A stretch of 64,000 nucleotides of DNA. Origin: Methanolinea sp. Its GTDB lineage: Archaea > Halobacteriota > Methanomicrobia > Methanomicrobiales > Methanospirillaceae. The stretch spans positions 310,001-374,000 of the forward strand of contig JASFYI010000001.1 of assembly GCA_030055515.1 (NCBI GenBank), written 5' to 3'. Position 1 is the stretch's first letter. Each line of letters starts with the position of its first letter. Under the pieces are notes generated by a model. That model searched no databases. It saw only the letters and a list, made by a program, of their open reading frames with translations, and was not told the origin of the DNA. Positions 25,390 to 35,393 of this stretch are shown here, piece after piece. A program made the position numbers and the translations under genes.

Positions 25390-26252
25390 TCTACGCGGAC
25401 AAGGACTGCGGCGTGATCGTGACGGGGGCCACGGGCAAGCAGGGTGTCTTCCACATCGCGCTCATGAACCAGTACGCGCGAGAAGTCGGCGGCAAGGGTG
25501 TCGTCGCGGGCGTGACGCCCGGCAAGGGGGGACAGGAGGTCGCGGGGGTCCCGGTCTACAACAGCGTGAGGGAGGCCCTGAAAGAGCACGACGCGACCGC
25601 GAGCGTCATTTTCGTCCCGGCGGCCGCCGCGGCAGACTCGATCATGGAGTCGGCGAGCGCGGGCCTCTCGCTCGCGGTTGCCATCACGGAGCACATCCCG
25701 GTCCACGACACCATGAAGGCGATCGAGTTCGCCCGCCTCCACGACTGCACCGTCATCGGGCCCAACTGCCCCGGCCTCCTCTCGCCCGGCGAGATCAAGC
25801 TCGGGATCATGCCAGTCCACCTCGCAGCGCGCGGCCACGTGGGAGTCGTCTCCCGGAGCGGGACACTCACCTACGAGGTCGTGGACCAGCTGACGAGGGC
25901 AGGCCTCGGGCAGAGCACGATCGTGGGAATCGGGGGAGACCCGGTCATCGGGCAGACCTTCACGGACGTCCTCCGGCGGTTCGAGGAGGACGACCAGACG
26001 CGCGCGGTCGTCATCATCGGGGAGGTGGGGGGGTCCCTCGAGGAGGAGGGGGCGAGGTCCACCGACCTCCCCGTCGCCGCGTACATCGCCGGGGTGACCG
26101 CCCCCCCAGAGAAGAGGATGGGCCACGCGGGGGCCATCATCGAGGGGGGCGAGGGCGATGCACGCACGAAGATCGAAAGATTGAAAAAGATGGGCGTCCC
26201 GGTGGCAGAACGCCCCTCCGAGATCCCCGGGCTTATAAAAAAACTCCTCTGA
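25386..26252 (+). CDS. sucD: Succinyl-CoA synthetase, alpha subunit
   Basis: The alpha subunit carries the phosphohistidine and binds CoA. The 288 residues contain VTGATGKQGVFHI (CoA-binding loop), IGPNCPGLLSPGE, SRSGTLTYEV, and the active-site histidine in GHAGAIIEGGEGDA. It starts at ATG 25386 in a 4-bp overlap with sucC and is the last gene of the operon. A stem-loop with a T8 run follows the stop. Confidence 0.95.
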   Translation: MIYADKDCGVIVTGATGKQGVFHIALMNQYAREVGGKGVVAGVTPGKGGQEVAGVPVYNSVREALKEHDATASVIFVPAAAAADSIMESASAGLSLAVAITEHIPVHDTMKAIEFARLHDCTVIGPNCPGLLSPGEIKLGIMPVHLAARGHVGVVSRSGTLTYEVVDQLTRAGLGQSTIVGIGGDPVIGQTFTDVLRRFEEDDQTRAVVIIGEVGGSLEEEGARSTDLPVAAYIAGVTAPPEKRMGHAGAIIEGGEGDARTKIERLKKMGVPVAERPSEIPGLIKKLL

Positions 26253-26257
26253 CATGC

Positions 26258-26286
26258 CGAGGAGAAACCTCGTCTCCCTTTTTTTT
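26258..26286 (+). terminator. Terminator of the fumarase-kor-suc operon
   Basis: CGAGG (26258-26262) and CCTCG (26268-26272) form a five-pair stem with a five-base loop, followed six bases later by eight T (26279-26286). It begins six bases after the sucD stop and precedes a separate promoter region. One of the clearest termination signals in the window. Confidence 0.6.
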
Positions 26287-26347
26287 CAAAGAAACCATTT
26301 AACATCTTGGTTACCACCATTTCTGTAGCTGATCGCCCGGAGGAATA

Positions 26348-27181
26348 ATGACCGACAGGAAGACCGAACTGACAGATGCCTTCGAGGGGGACGAGGCCCC
26401 TGCGGGGCCCGCGAGATACCTGAGGCCTGGCGAGGAACTCCTCGCGTACTCCCCGGGAGTCCAGATAAAGAAGTTCAGGTTCGACGCGTACCTGACCGAC
26501 ACGAGGCTTTTCCTCACCGATCCCGGCGAGATTGCCGGCGGCGTGACGGCAAAGGAGATCCCAAGGGAGTCTATCGTCGACTGCTACATCGAGCATTCAC
26601 CCTTACAGGAACCCATCCTCGTCCTCTCGGTGAGAACCTCGGAGGACGAAGTCCGGACAATGAAGATGACATTCGTCCACACAGGGAAGGACCGGGTCAC
26701 GGAGGCAGAGGAATGGATGCACCTCGTCAAGCACAGCAGGCCGCACCTTCCCGGGGGCTTGGACACGAGGGAACGCGCGCAACCCCTCTCTGCCGAGGCA
26801 CGCGCCCTCTCCGAGACGGTGGTGTTCCCGCCGCAAAGGCCACAGGAGGTCCCTAGGCCGGCCGCAAGCAACGTTGCTCCACGGGACACGAGGATGAAGG
26901 AGAAGGACGTTCCCGCCGCCCGCCCCACCCCGCCACCCCCACCTCCGAGGGTGGATAGTTCGCCGACCCAGATACAGTTCTGCTACCACTGCGGCCACCG
27001 GATTCCCCCCGTCGCGAACTATTGCCCGTACTGCGGGACCCGCATGGTGCACGTCCACGGCCAACCGGCAGCCGCACCGCCCCGCGCCGAGCACGTGCAG
27101 GGGGACATGGCACCGCAGGACTCCAAGACGAAGAAACGGGGTATCTGGGACATATTCCGCAGGCTGAGGCGCGGGTCGTGA
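26348..27181 (+). CDS. PH-like domain and zinc-ribbon protein, function unknown
   Basis: This 277-residue protein has an N-terminal domain (about 25-130: LRPGEELLAYSPGVQIKKFR, LTDTRLFLTDPGE) that looks like a bacterial PH-type fold. A disordered proline-rich linker (ARPTPPPPPPRVD) follows, then a zinc ribbon (about 213-235) with CYHCGHRIPPVANYCPYCG. The C-terminus is basic (KRGIWDIFRRLRRGS). The ATG is preceded by CGGAGGAATA. It stands alone. The layout suggests an adaptor, but no function is known to me. Confidence 0.8.
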   Translation: MTDRKTELTDAFEGDEAPAGPARYLRPGEELLAYSPGVQIKKFRFDAYLTDTRLFLTDPGEIAGGVTAKEIPRESIVDCYIEHSPLQEPILVLSVRTSEDEVRTMKMTFVHTGKDRVTEAEEWMHLVKHSRPHLPGGLDTRERAQPLSAEARALSETVVFPPQRPQEVPRPAASNVAPRDTRMKEKDVPAARPTPPPPPPRVDSSPTQIQFCYHCGHRIPPVANYCPYCGTRMVHVHGQPAAAPPRAEHVQGDMAPQDSKTKKRGIWDIFRRLRRGS

Positions 27182-27298
27182 GACGGCGATGGCACGGGCG
27201 AGGGGACGATTCCCTCCGCGGGGCGACCCGTCCGGTTCCACGGCGGACCACCACAGCGGCGAACGCGGTGAAAGGAATGATTATGAGCAATCCCGACA

Positions 27299-27307
27299 TT
27301 TATATAC
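27299..27307 (+). promoter_or_regulatory. Promoter of the S-adenosylmethionine synthetase gene
   Basis: TTTATATAC lies about 37 nt before the TTG start at 27340; the predicted transcript would begin near 27330. A GGGGGATAA ribosome-binding motif sits just before the TTG and supports that unusual start codon. Confidence 0.6.
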
Positions 27308-27339
27308 TGGTTACCCAGCACTCCACCGGGGGATAACGA

Positions 27340-28542
27340 TTGAAGAGGAACATCAGGGTCGAGGAACTCCACCAGATCCCGCTCGAGCGGCAGGAGATCG
27401 AGCTCGTGGAGAGGAAGTGCATTGGACATCCCGACAGTCTCGCCGACGGTATCGCCGAGTCCATAAGCAGGGCTCTCTCCCTCGCCTATCTTGAAGAGTG
27501 CGGTGCGATCCTGCACCACAACACGGACCAGGGAGAGATCGTGGCAGGAGAATCGCGACCGAAGTACGGCGGCGGGAAGGTCATCCGGCCGATCTACATC
27601 CTGATCGACGGGAGGGCAACGAAGCAATTCAACGGGATAAGCATCCCCACGGACGCGATAGCCATCGAGGCCGCGAGGAATTACCTCCGCAAGACCCTGA
27701 CGAACCTCAACCTCGAGAGAGACGTCATCGTGGATTGCCGCCTCGGGACGGGTTCTACAGACCTCCGGGAAGTCTTCAAGCCCTGCCAGAACATGCCCCC
27801 GAGGGCGAACGACACGTCCTTCGGCGTGGGCCACGCACCCTTCTCCGAGACGGAGACCATCGTCCTTGCCCTGAGTGACTACATCGACCAGACCCTCCGG
27901 CCGAAGTACCCGGTCATCGGCCAGGACATAAAGATCATGGGGCTCCGGGAGGGCAACACGATCACCCTCACGCTCGCGTGCGCGATGGTCGACAAGTACT
28001 GCGCGGGCCTCGCGGACTACATCGAGTACCGCGACAAGCTCCAGGAGGAAGCGCTCGCGCTCGCGAAGAGGTTCACCCCGAGGAAGGTCCACGTGTACGT
28101 CAACACGGCAGACGACATCGACAGCGGGAGCGTGTACCTCACGGTCACGGGAACCTCCGCCGAGATGGGCGACGACGGGTCGGTCGGCCGAGGGAACCGC
28201 TGCAACGGCCTCATCACGCCGAATAGGCCGATGAGCATGGAGGCGACGAGCGGGAAGAACCCGATCAACCACATCGGCAAGATATACAATATCCTTTCCA
28301 CGGAGCTCGCGAAGGAGTGCGTCCGGTCGGTCGAGGGAATCGAGGAGATCTACATCAGGCTCCTCTCGCAGATCGGCAAACCGATCGACCAGCCGCTCGT
28401 CGCGAGTGTCCAGGTCCTCCCGAAACCGGGGTTCGAGCTGAAGACCATGAGGCCGGACATCGAGGCCATCGTGGACCATGGCCTTTCGGAAATCACGTGC
28501 ATCACCGAGAAGATCATCCGTGGCGAGGTCAGGACGTTCTAG
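27340..28542 (+). CDS. mat: S-adenosylmethionine synthetase, archaeal type
   Basis: This enzyme makes S-adenosylmethionine from methionine and ATP. The 400-residue protein has the archaeal-class features [39 protein letters not shown] and [18 protein letters not shown], and ends [16 protein letters not shown]. It is unrelated in detail to bacterial MetK. The start is TTG at 27340, supported by the family N-terminus and a GGGGGAT motif. Its 3' end overlaps the likely hisG start. Confidence 0.96.
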   Translation: MKRNIRVEELHQIPLERQEIELVERKCIGHPDSLADGIAESISRALSLAYLEECGAILHHNTDQGEIVAGESRPKYGGGKVIRPIYILIDGRATKQFNGISIPTDAIAIEAARNYLRKTLTNLNLERDVIVDCRLGTGSTDLREVFKPCQNMPPRANDTSFGVGHAPFSETETIVLALSDYIDQTLRPKYPVIGQDIKIMGLREGNTITLTLACAMVDKYCAGLADYIEYRDKLQEEALALAKRFTPRKVHVYVNTADDIDSGSVYLTVTGTSAEMGDDGSVGRGNRCNGLITPNRPMSMEATSGKNPINHIGKIYNILSTELAKECVRSVEGIEEIYIRLLSQIGKPIDQPLVASVQVLPKPGFELKTMRPDIEAIVDHGLSEITCITEKIIRGEVRTF

Positions 28543-29437
28543 CGAAGGGGGAGCAGGTTCGCCCGGAGCGGACCCCCGCGTCGTCCGTCTCGCCATTCCC
28601 AACAAGGGCCGGATCGCGGCCCCTGTGAGGGAACTCCTCGAGAGGAGCGGCCTGCACCTCGACGAGGGTCCCGAGAGGCGCCTCTTCGCGCGGACACTGG
28701 ATCCTAACCTCGAGATACTCTTCGCGCGGCCGGTGGACATCCCCGAGTACGTGGGCCTCGGCGCGGCGGACCTTGGAATCACGGGGCACGACATGGTGCT
28801 CGAGCGCCGCGCGGATGTCGCCGAGCTCCTCGATCTCGGGTTCGGGAGGGCGACCCTCGTGCTCGCCGTGCAGGAGGATTCCCCCTACGAGTCGCCGGCT
28901 GACCTCGCGGGGGCGCGGGTCGCGACCGAGTTCCCCGTCATCGCGGAGAGGTACTTCAGGGAAAAGGGAATTCCCGTGACACTCGTCCCGGTGGGAGGTG
29001 CCTGCGAGGCAACGCCGTACCTCGGGATCGCGGACGCGATCGTCGACCTCTCGAGCTCGGGGAACACGCTCCGCTCAAACCGGCTCCGCGTGATCGACCG
29101 CGTGCTCGAGACGGGCACGGTGCTGATAGCGAACCGTGCCTCGCTCGCCTCCAAGAAGACGAGGATCGAGGAGATCCAGGTCGCGCTCGAGAGCGTGATC
29201 CGGGCTCGGGGCCAGTGTTACCTGATGATGAACGCGCCGAGGGACCGCGTCCCCGAGATATCGTCGATCATCCCCGGCCTCTCCGGGCCAACAGTCATGG
29301 AGATCGCCTCCCGGGGAGACATGGTCGCGGTCCACGCTGTGGTGTCGGAAGACCGCGTCTACCAGCTCATCCACCTCCTGAAGAGGGCGGGGGCGCGCGA
29401 CATCCTCGTGATGTCCATCCAGAGGATGATCCCGTAG
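28520..29437 (+). CDS. hisG: ATP phosphoribosyltransferase
   Basis: HisG catalyses the first step of histidine synthesis, joining ATP and PRPP. The domain begins around [20 protein letters not shown], with GVGITGHDM-type (here [12 protein letters not shown]) and [14 protein letters not shown] motifs and a C-terminal ACT-like regulatory region ending [12 protein letters not shown]. The start is uncertain: no ATG or GTG stands at the domain edge. GTG 28520 (23-bp overlap with the previous gene) is the best candidate; ATG 28478 is possible. First of hisG-hisA-hisB. Confidence 0.92.
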   Translation: MARSGRSSEGGAGSPGADPRVVRLAIPNKGRIAAPVRELLERSGLHLDEGPERRLFARTLDPNLEILFARPVDIPEYVGLGAADLGITGHDMVLERRADVAELLDLGFGRATLVLAVQEDSPYESPADLAGARVATEFPVIAERYFREKGIPVTLVPVGGACEATPYLGIADAIVDLSSSGNTLRSNRLRVIDRVLETGTVLIANRASLASKKTRIEEIQVALESVIRARGQCYLMMNAPRDRVPEISSIIPGLSGPTVMEIASRGDMVAVHAVVSEDRVYQLIHLLKRAGARDILVMSIQRMIP

Positions 29438-29438
29438 T

Positions 29439-30149
29439 ATGCGCGTCATTCCCGCAGTCGATATCCTCGGGGGAAAGTGCGTCCAGCTCGTCCAGGGGAG
29501 GCGGGAGACCGCGACAATCTACGGGAGGCCCATCGACTGCGCGCGCAGGTGGCTCTCCCTCGGTGCCGACTGCCTCCACGTGGTGAACCTCGACGGCGCG
29601 TTCGGCCAGTCCGGGGAGAACGTGCAGCTCATCGGGGAGATCGTGAGGGAGACGGGAGCAGAGATCCAGCTCGGCGGGGGGATACGGTCGTTTTTTGATG
29701 CCGCGGCCTGGCTCGACGCAGGAGTCGCGCGCGTCATCATCGGCACGCTGGCCACGAGGGACCCGGGCGTCCTCGGGAGGCTCGCCGCGGAATTCGGGAG
29801 GGAGAGGGTGATGGCGGGACTCGACACGCGCGGGGGCGAGGTCGCTATCGAGGGCTGGCGAAAGGGCGCCGGGAACTACCTCGACTGGGCACGTCGCTTC
29901 GAGGAGTGCGGCGCGGGATCGCTCCTCTTCACGAACGTCGATGTGGAGGGCCTGCAGGGGGGCGTGGACCCCCGGCCGGTGGAAGCGCTCCTGCGCGTCA
30001 CCCGCCTCCCGGTCACCGTGGCGGGGGGCATCTCGACGACGGGGGACGTGAGGACCCTGAAAGCACTCGGCGTCTCGGCCGTCGTCCTTGGGTCAGCGCT
30101 ATATAGCGGGAAGCTCGACTTAGTGGCAGCGATGGAGGCGGCACGGTGA
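29439..30149 (+). CDS. hisA: ProFAR isomerase (1-(5-phosphoribosyl)-AICAR aldose-ketose isomerase)
   Basis: HisA is a (beta/alpha)8-barrel enzyme of histidine synthesis. The 236 residues contain [17 protein letters not shown] with the catalytic aspartate, [10 protein letters not shown], and the phosphate-binding loops QLGGGIRS and [11 protein letters not shown]. It starts one base after the hisG stop and overlaps hisB by 4 bp. The pattern excludes HisF, which has a different N-terminus. Confidence 0.94.
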   Translation: MRVIPAVDILGGKCVQLVQGRRETATIYGRPIDCARRWLSLGADCLHVVNLDGAFGQSGENVQLIGEIVRETGAEIQLGGGIRSFFDAAAWLDAGVARVIIGTLATRDPGVLGRLAAEFGRERVMAGLDTRGGEVAIEGWRKGAGNYLDWARRFEECGAGSLLFTNVDVEGLQGGVDPRPVEALLRVTRLPVTVAGGISTTGDVRTLKALGVSAVVLGSALYSGKLDLVAAMEAAR

Positions 30150-30727
30150 GGAAGGCGAGCGTGAAGAGGGAGACCCGGGAGACGCGGGTGACGGTCGACC
30201 TCGACCTCGACGACGCGGGTCCCGGCGAGATCGCGACCGGGATACCATTCCTCGACCACATGCTCGCCTCGATGGCCCGCCACGGGTACTTCTCCCTCAC
30301 CTGCAGCGCGGAGGGCGACCTCGGCGTCGACGTCCACCACACCACCGAGGATGTCGGCATCGTCCTTGGCCAGGCGCTCCGGGAGGCAATCGGGGACGGG
30401 AGGGGGATCGTCCGATTCGCCCACGCCCTCGTTCCCATGGACGAGGCACTCGCCTGTGCCGCGCTCGACTGCGGGGGCAGGGGCTACCTCGTCTTCCGCG
30501 GCGAGTTCGCGCACCCGCGCGTCGGCGGCATCGAGCGGGAGCTCTTCGAGCATTTCTTCTACAGCGTCTGCATCCGCGGCGGGATCACCGCCCACCTCTC
30601 GGTCGAGGGGAAAAACGACCACCACAAGTGCGAGGCCCTCTTCAAGGCATTCGGGATAGCGCTCGGACAGGCGACGCGGCCGGGGCCGCGGCCCGGGGCG
30701 ATCCCGAGCACGAAGGGGACGCTGTGA
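30146..30727 (+). CDS. hisB: Imidazoleglycerol-phosphate dehydratase
   Basis: HisB removes water from imidazole glycerol phosphate. The 193-residue enzyme starts at GTG 30146 (GTGA overlap with hisA) and shows the manganese-binding histidine motifs [27 protein letters not shown] and [15 protein letters not shown]. Length is standard for a monofunctional enzyme without a phosphatase domain. It ends the his cluster; the next gene is on the other strand. Confidence 0.95.
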   Translation: MRKASVKRETRETRVTVDLDLDDAGPGEIATGIPFLDHMLASMARHGYFSLTCSAEGDLGVDVHHTTEDVGIVLGQALREAIGDGRGIVRFAHALVPMDEALACAALDCGGRGYLVFRGEFAHPRVGGIERELFEHFFYSVCIRGGITAHLSVEGKNDHHKCEALFKAFGIALGQATRPGPRPGAIPSTKGTL

Positions 30728-30783
30728 TCCTGAGGACGGGCGGGGAGGCAGGCCCGCCGGGGTCTCTAGGGGTCACACTCCCT

Positions 30784-31176
30784 TTAGGGCATCATCTCCC
30801 TGCACGCCGGGCACTTCACGAGGAGGTACTCGCTCCCGGAGCATCTCCACGGCGAGTACTCCCTGCACACGGCCGGGCGGACCGGGTGGATCGCGCAGGA
30901 AGCGCGCCCGTCACGTTCCCTGCGGAGGAACGGGCAACTGCGGAGGGGATGGCCGCCCGGGTCCCGCCAGTACAGGACGCGGTTGACCGCCGGGATATCC
31001 TCCATCCGCAACCCGTCGCCGCGCCTCCACTCCCCGCCGGCCAGCTGCACCGCGACGTGCACGAGGATGTCCTTTCTCTCTTCGGCCACCCACGGGACGA
31101 GGTCCCCTGCGCGTCCCTCCTGTTCCCAGCCCCAGCGCTCGCAGCAGCGCCCGCACTGCCTGCAGTCCTGAGCCAT
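30784..31176 (-). CDS. YkgJ-type cysteine-cluster protein (putative Zn/Fe-binding)
   Basis: This 130-residue soluble protein from ATG 31176 begins MAQDCRQCGRCCERWG. It has the N-terminal CxxCxxCC cluster and later cysteines in SCPFL, CAIHPVRPAVCREYSPW and KCPACREM, the arrangement of YkgJ/UPF0153-type putative metal chelators. An in-frame start at 31230 adds residues unlike the family. It is monocistronic in appearance. A second family member is encoded at 49243-49725. Confidence 0.82.
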   Translation of the reverse strand: MAQDCRQCGRCCERWGWEQEGRAGDLVPWVAEERKDILVHVAVQLAGGEWRRGDGLRMEDIPAVNRVLYWRDPGGHPLRSCPFLRRERDGRASCAIHPVRPAVCREYSPWRCSGSEYLLVKCPACREMMP

Positions 31177-31357
31177 CTCCCGTTCCCTGTTTGGAGCGCC
31201 CCGTGATGAGGGTTTCTGTCGCCGCTCCATTGTGCGCCGGAGTGGTATGGTCTCTCTTCAAGCACGGATGCTGCCGGTTACAATGGAGAATGGATCTTGC
31301 AGGGGGACGCAGGTACAGCGGGGGAAAGAGAGTGAAAATGGGATATTATTCTGATTT

Positions 31358-33187
31358 TCAGATGTATCGCGCCTTTTTCGAGAGGTTCATCGGCGTGTAG
31401 AGGGGGCGGAACGGTTTTTCCCCGATCTCGGCGCGAATCGTGTCGATGAGCTCCTCGAGGGTGAGGACCTCCTTCCACGGCTTTCCCGCGGCCGACCGTG
31501 ACCGGACCGTCACGGTGAGCCGGCCGCTCTCGACCTCCTTGTCGCCGACAACGACGACGAACGGGATCCAGTCCACGGCGGCCTCCCGCACCTTCTTTGA
31601 GACGCTCTCGTCCCGGTCGTCGAGGTCCGCGCGGATGCGCGCCGCGTTCAGCGCGAGCGCGACCCTCGTCGCGTGCTCGAGGTGCCGCTCGGCGACGGGG
31701 ATCACCCTCGCCTGGACCGGGGAGAGCCACGTGGGGAGGCGGGGGACTTCCTGCTTCGCACAGCTCTCGAGGATGGCGCAGATCACCCTCTCGAGGGACC
31801 CCGTGGGGGAGCAGTGGAGGATCGGCGGGAACACCTCTTTCCCGTCCATGTGGTACTTGATGTTGAAGCGCGTGGAGCTCTCGACGTCGATCTGGACCGT
31901 CGGGTTCTCGATGGGCCTGCCCTGCCCGTCGATTGCCGCGAGGTCCACCTTCGCAACCCAGTAGTGGACCCGCTCGGAGAGTATCTCGATGAGCATCGGC
32001 CGGCCCGAGAGGGCGACCATCCGGGCGACCCACTCGGCGTGCGCGTTGTAGAAGTCCTTCGTGCAGCGGATCACGCCGACGAGCTCGGTCCCGAAGTCCC
32101 TCCCCGTCTCCCACCCCATCTTCAGCTGCTCCTCGAAGCACCGGAGGGCCTCGGGCATGTCGGTGCAGAGGGTGTGCATGTCCGGCATCGTGAATGCCCG
32201 GAGCCTCTTCAGCCCGATGACTTCTCCCTTCTGCTCGTGGCGGAAGGAGTACGTGGAGAGCTCATACATCTTGAGGGGGAGGGTGTTTGGCGAGATGTGC
32301 ATGTCCCGCATGATCGAGAACATCCCGAAGCACGCGGCGAACCGGAGCATCATGTTCCTGTTCCCGCTCTTGAACCTGTACTGCCTCTCCCCGAACTTGT
32401 CGGCATGCTCGAAGATCGCGGTGTCCGAAAGGTCGTACATGACGGGCGTCTCCACGGGGGTCGCCCCGTAGGGCAGGACGAGCGAGAGGACGTAGTCCGC
32501 GAGGAGGTCGCGTATTATCTTTCCCTTCGGCATCCACCGGAGGTGCCCGACGTCCGAGACAGGCTCGTAGTCGACGAGTTCCTTGCCCCGCATCAGTTCC
32601 ACGTGGGCAGGCTCCCCGCCGCCCGCGGACGGCTCCCCCAGCTCCTTCCGGACGAGGCACCCGAACGGCGAGTCATCCATGAACTCCTTTGGGTCCCTGC
32701 GGGTCCCGTCGGGCGTGAGGACGAAGAACTCGTGCGTGACCTCCCTCTTCTCTTTCTTCTTCTCCCCTTCTCGGGGAACTATCGTCCTCGAGAGCTCGGA
32801 GAGAGGGTGCCCCTTGCAGGAGAGGCGGAACGACTTGTACCACCCGAACGGTGCCCTCGTCACCTCGAACCCGATGTCGACGAGGAGGTGCTCGAGCATC
32901 TTGAGGGCACCGACCGCCGTGTCGGGCCGCGCGAGGTCGCTTGAGAGGTGGGCGTACGGGTAGAGGACGATATTTTCCACCGAGAGCTGGTCTGCTGCCC
33001 TTGATATCTCCTCCCCCGCCTGCTCCACGACGTCCTCGATGTCGTCCTCGTCGCCGGATTCGACCGCGCAGAAGACCACGAGGGCTTCCTCGGCGAATCC
33101 CTTGAGGGGATGGTCTTCTTCTGCCATGCCCGTCTTCTGTTTTGCCTCGAACTCGATAAAATCGGAGTGAATCAGGAGAAGCCGCAT
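31358..33187 (-). CDS. thrS: Threonyl-tRNA synthetase, archaeal type
   Basis: ThrRS attaches threonine to tRNA(Thr). The 609-residue protein starts [20 protein letters not shown], the N-terminal editing domain specific to archaea (D-aminoacyl-tRNA deacylase fold, about 1-145). The class II core follows, with [47 protein letters not shown] and the zinc-ligand histidine/cysteine region, then an anticodon-binding domain (residues about 500-600). Complete and unremarkable in length. Confidence 0.96.
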   Translation of the reverse strand: MRLLLIHSDFIEFEAKQKTGMAEEDHPLKGFAEEALVVFCAVESGDEDDIEDVVEQAGEEISRAADQLSVENIVLYPYAHLSSDLARPDTAVGALKMLEHLLVDIGFEVTRAPFGWYKSFRLSCKGHPLSELSRTIVPREGEKKKEKREVTHEFFVLTPDGTRRDPKEFMDDSPFGCLVRKELGEPSAGGGEPAHVELMRGKELVDYEPVSDVGHLRWMPKGKIIRDLLADYVLSLVLPYGATPVETPVMYDLSDTAIFEHADKFGERQYRFKSGNRNMMLRFAACFGMFSIMRDMHISPNTLPLKMYELSTYSFRHEQKGEVIGLKRLRAFTMPDMHTLCTDMPEALRCFEEQLKMGWETGRDFGTELVGVIRCTKDFYNAHAEWVARMVALSGRPMLIEILSERVHYWVAKVDLAAIDGQGRPIENPTVQIDVESSTRFNIKYHMDGKEVFPPILHCSPTGSLERVICAILESCAKQEVPRLPTWLSPVQARVIPVAERHLEHATRVALALNAARIRADLDDRDESVSKKVREAAVDWIPFVVVVGDKEVESGRLTVTVRSRSAAGKPWKEVLTLEELIDTIRAEIGEKPFRPLYTPMNLSKKARYI

Positions 33188-33251
33188 GTTATCGCTCCGT
33201 TGCCCTCAGCATCGTCCCAGATAATTCTGGTTTCATCGCGTATATACCCAC

Positions 33252-33809
33252 TCAGGCGCCCGCAACATTCCTGTAGTACCGCGAGAGGGTCGCCTGGCGC
33301 TGGTCCATGTACTTTGCATCTTTTTTCTGGTTGTAGGGGACGAGGGCTTTTTCCGTCGGGTAGAAGACGAGCTGGCCGACCGGCATTCCCGCGTACATCC
33401 TGACCGGCCGGGCGTTCACGTTGCACATCTCGAGGGTGATGGAGCCCCGGAAACCCGCGTCTATCCATCCCCCCGTCTGGTGGAGTTCGATCCCGAGCCT
33501 CGCGATGCTGCTCTTCCCCTCGATGCTCGCGACGATGTTGTCGGGCAGGCCGATGACCTCGAGCGTCTCGGCGAGCACGAACTGTCCCGGCCGGATGACG
33601 ATAGAATCCGCGGTCATCTCCGCCGTACCCTCGGTGATGGTCTCGGAACGGAACGGGTCGATGACGCTCTCCCCCGGTTCGTACCAGACGAAGTGGTTCC
33701 CGAGGCGGATATCGAGGGAGTTAGGCTGGACGAGGGACGGGTCGAACGGGTCCACCGAGATGAATCCCCTCTGGATCCTGTCGAGGATCTGCCAGTCCAC
33801 GAGGATCAT
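33252..33809 (-). CDS. dcd: dCTP deaminase
   Basis: Dcd belongs to the dUTPase superfamily and deaminates dCTP; some archaeal forms are bifunctional and yield dUMP. The 185-residue protein has [13 protein letters not shown], the [25 protein letters not shown] active-site block and [10 protein letters not shown]. Whether it is the mono- or bifunctional form cannot be decided here. A TATA-like CCTAATACGG lies about 24 nt upstream of the ATG, suggesting a nearly leaderless transcript. Confidence 0.93.
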   Translation of the reverse strand: MILVDWQILDRIQRGFISVDPFDPSLVQPNSLDIRLGNHFVWYEPGESVIDPFRSETITEGTAEMTADSIVIRPGQFVLAETLEVIGLPDNIVASIEGKSSIARLGIELHQTGGWIDAGFRGSITLEMCNVNARPVRMYAGMPVGQLVFYPTEKALVPYNQKKDAKYMDQRQATLSRYYRNVAGA

Positions 33810-33909
33810 AGGTGAATGTGTACGCGAAATCCGTATTAGGGCTTCTCACAGCTCCTCCCCGGTGTTCCCCGCGCGGGGAGCAAGGGATCCTTTCGCAGTG
33901 TCCTGCTGT

Positions 33910-34668
33910 TCAGGCTTTCCGGCCCTCCCCGCATCCCCCGTCGTCCTCGTTCCCGCGGGAGTCCCGGCCGCCCGCGGCCTGCCTGATGTGCCACTCGGAC
34001 CTCCGCAGAAGCCCGTGGAGGGTCGAAGCCTCCCTCGCGGTGAGCATTGCCCTCCCCAGTATCCTCCGGATCATGAGCATCGTTGCCTTTCTCTTGAAGG
34101 GCGGGTGGCCGATGAGCGTGAGGTAATCGTCGATGTGCCTGTAGAGGTATTCCATCTGGGTCCTGCCGGCGAGCAGGTATTCCCCCCTCGGGAGGTTTGA
34201 CAGCTCGTACGCGATGACCGCGACAGCGTGGGAGAGGTTCATGATGGGGTAATCCGGAGACGTCGGGATCGTGCACACCATGTCGGAGCGTCGTATCTCC
34301 TCGTTGTTCAGCCCCCAGTTCTCGCGGCCAAAGAGGATCGAGATCCTCCCTTCAAACCCGGAAATCCTCTCCTTGAGCTCGCGGGGCGAGTAGTACGGCA
34401 TCCTCATAGGATGGCAGACGGTCTTTCCCACCTCCCCCGTGGTCGCGACGGTGAGGTCGCTCTCCGAGAAGACTTCCTCCAGCGTGCAGACCCGTGCCGC
34501 TCTGAGGACGTCGGATGCGTGGGCAGCCCTCGCGAGGGCATCGTCGCCGAGGGGACAAGGGTCCACGAGCACGAGCCGAGAAAAACCGAAGTTCTTGATT
34601 GCCCGTGCAGAAAACCCCACGTTCCCCTCGTAGAGCGGCTGTACCAGGACAAAGGAGATATCAGGCAT
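33910..34668 (-). CDS. trmJ: tRNA/rRNA 2'-O-methyltransferase, TrmJ/SpoU family
   Basis: This SPOUT methyltransferase probably modifies the ribose of tRNA position 32. It starts MPDISFVLVQPLYEGNVGFS and has the three SpoU motifs: NVGFSARAIKNFG, LFGRENWGLNNEE and IPTSPDYPIMNLSHAVAV. The ATG at 34668 matches the family N-terminus; a GTG at 34689 shares GTGA with the upstream gene and would couple translation. The last 25 residues are a glycine-rich low-complexity tail. It is last in the gatC to trmJ gene run. Confidence 0.88.
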   Translation of the reverse strand: MPDISFVLVQPLYEGNVGFSARAIKNFGFSRLVLVDPCPLGDDALARAAHASDVLRAARVCTLEEVFSESDLTVATTGEVGKTVCHPMRMPYYSPRELKERISGFEGRISILFGRENWGLNNEEIRRSDMVCTIPTSPDYPIMNLSHAVAVIAYELSNLPRGEYLLAGRTQMEYLYRHIDDYLTLIGHPPFKRKATMLMIRRILGRAMLTAREASTLHGLLRRSEWHIRQAAGGRDSRGNEDDGGCGEGRKA

Positions 34669-34685
34669 TCCCGCCCTGTCGTTTC

Positions 34686-35372
34686 TCACGAGATTGCCTG
34701 TACCGTTGCCCTAAGAATATCTATCCCCTTCTCGTACACCGCGTTCCCGACAACGATTGTGTCCGCGTACCGGGCCATCTCGGCCGCCCTCTCGGGCGAG
34801 TCGATTCCCCCGCCGTAGTAGAGGACGGCGGATTCGATGGCCTCGCTCACTGCCCTGACGAGTTCGGGGTCGCCGTACATCCCGGAATATTCGATGTACA
34901 CGATGGGAAAGTGGAAGTACCGGTCCGCGACCGTCGCGTACGCGGCGGCGGCCTTGGGCGAGAGGGTGCAGTCAGCAGCAGTCACCCTTCCAACCGAAGA
35001 GTTCGGGTTGAGGACGATGTATGCCTCGGGGATGACCCTCTCCCAGTCGATCTCCTGCTGGGCGACCCACTGCGTGTGTTTCCCGACGATCCACTCGACG
35101 TTCCGGGTATTCAGGACGCTCGGGACGAAGAGGAGGTCGACACCCTCCGAGACGACTGCCTCGGGCCCCGACGGCTCGACGACGAGGGGGAGGTCATATT
35201 CCGCGACCTGCCGCAGGAGTTCGCGCATGTTCTCCCTCGTCACGTTCAGCGTCCCCGAGAGCATCAGGGCATCGGTCCCGCTCGTGACGACCCCCTGCAC
35301 CTGCTCGGGCGTGAGATGCCGGTCGGGGTCAAGCTTCGTCACGTGGGTCCAGCTCTTCCAATTGACGTGCAT
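34686..35372 (-). CDS. Geranylgeranylglyceryl phosphate synthase
   Basis: GGGP synthase forms the first ether bond of archaeal membrane lipids, from sn-glycerol-1-phosphate and geranylgeranyl diphosphate. The 228-residue barrel enzyme starts MHVNWKSWTHVTKLDPDRHL and contains the family blocks VVEPSGPEA, FVPSVLNT, YIEYSGMYGDPE and VLYYGGGIDSPERA (phosphate binding). It follows topA by 21 bp and overlaps the possible trmJ GTG start by 4 bp. Confidence 0.94.
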   Translation of the reverse strand: MHVNWKSWTHVTKLDPDRHLTPEQVQGVVTSGTDALMLSGTLNVTRENMRELLRQVAEYDLPLVVEPSGPEAVVSEGVDLLFVPSVLNTRNVEWIVGKHTQWVAQQEIDWERVIPEAYIVLNPNSSVGRVTAADCTLSPKAAAAYATVADRYFHFPIVYIEYSGMYGDPELVRAVSEAIESAVLYYGGGIDSPERAAEMARYADTIVVGNAVYEKGIDILRATVQAIS

Positions 35373-35393
35373 GGACGGCCTCCTCCCTCCTCG

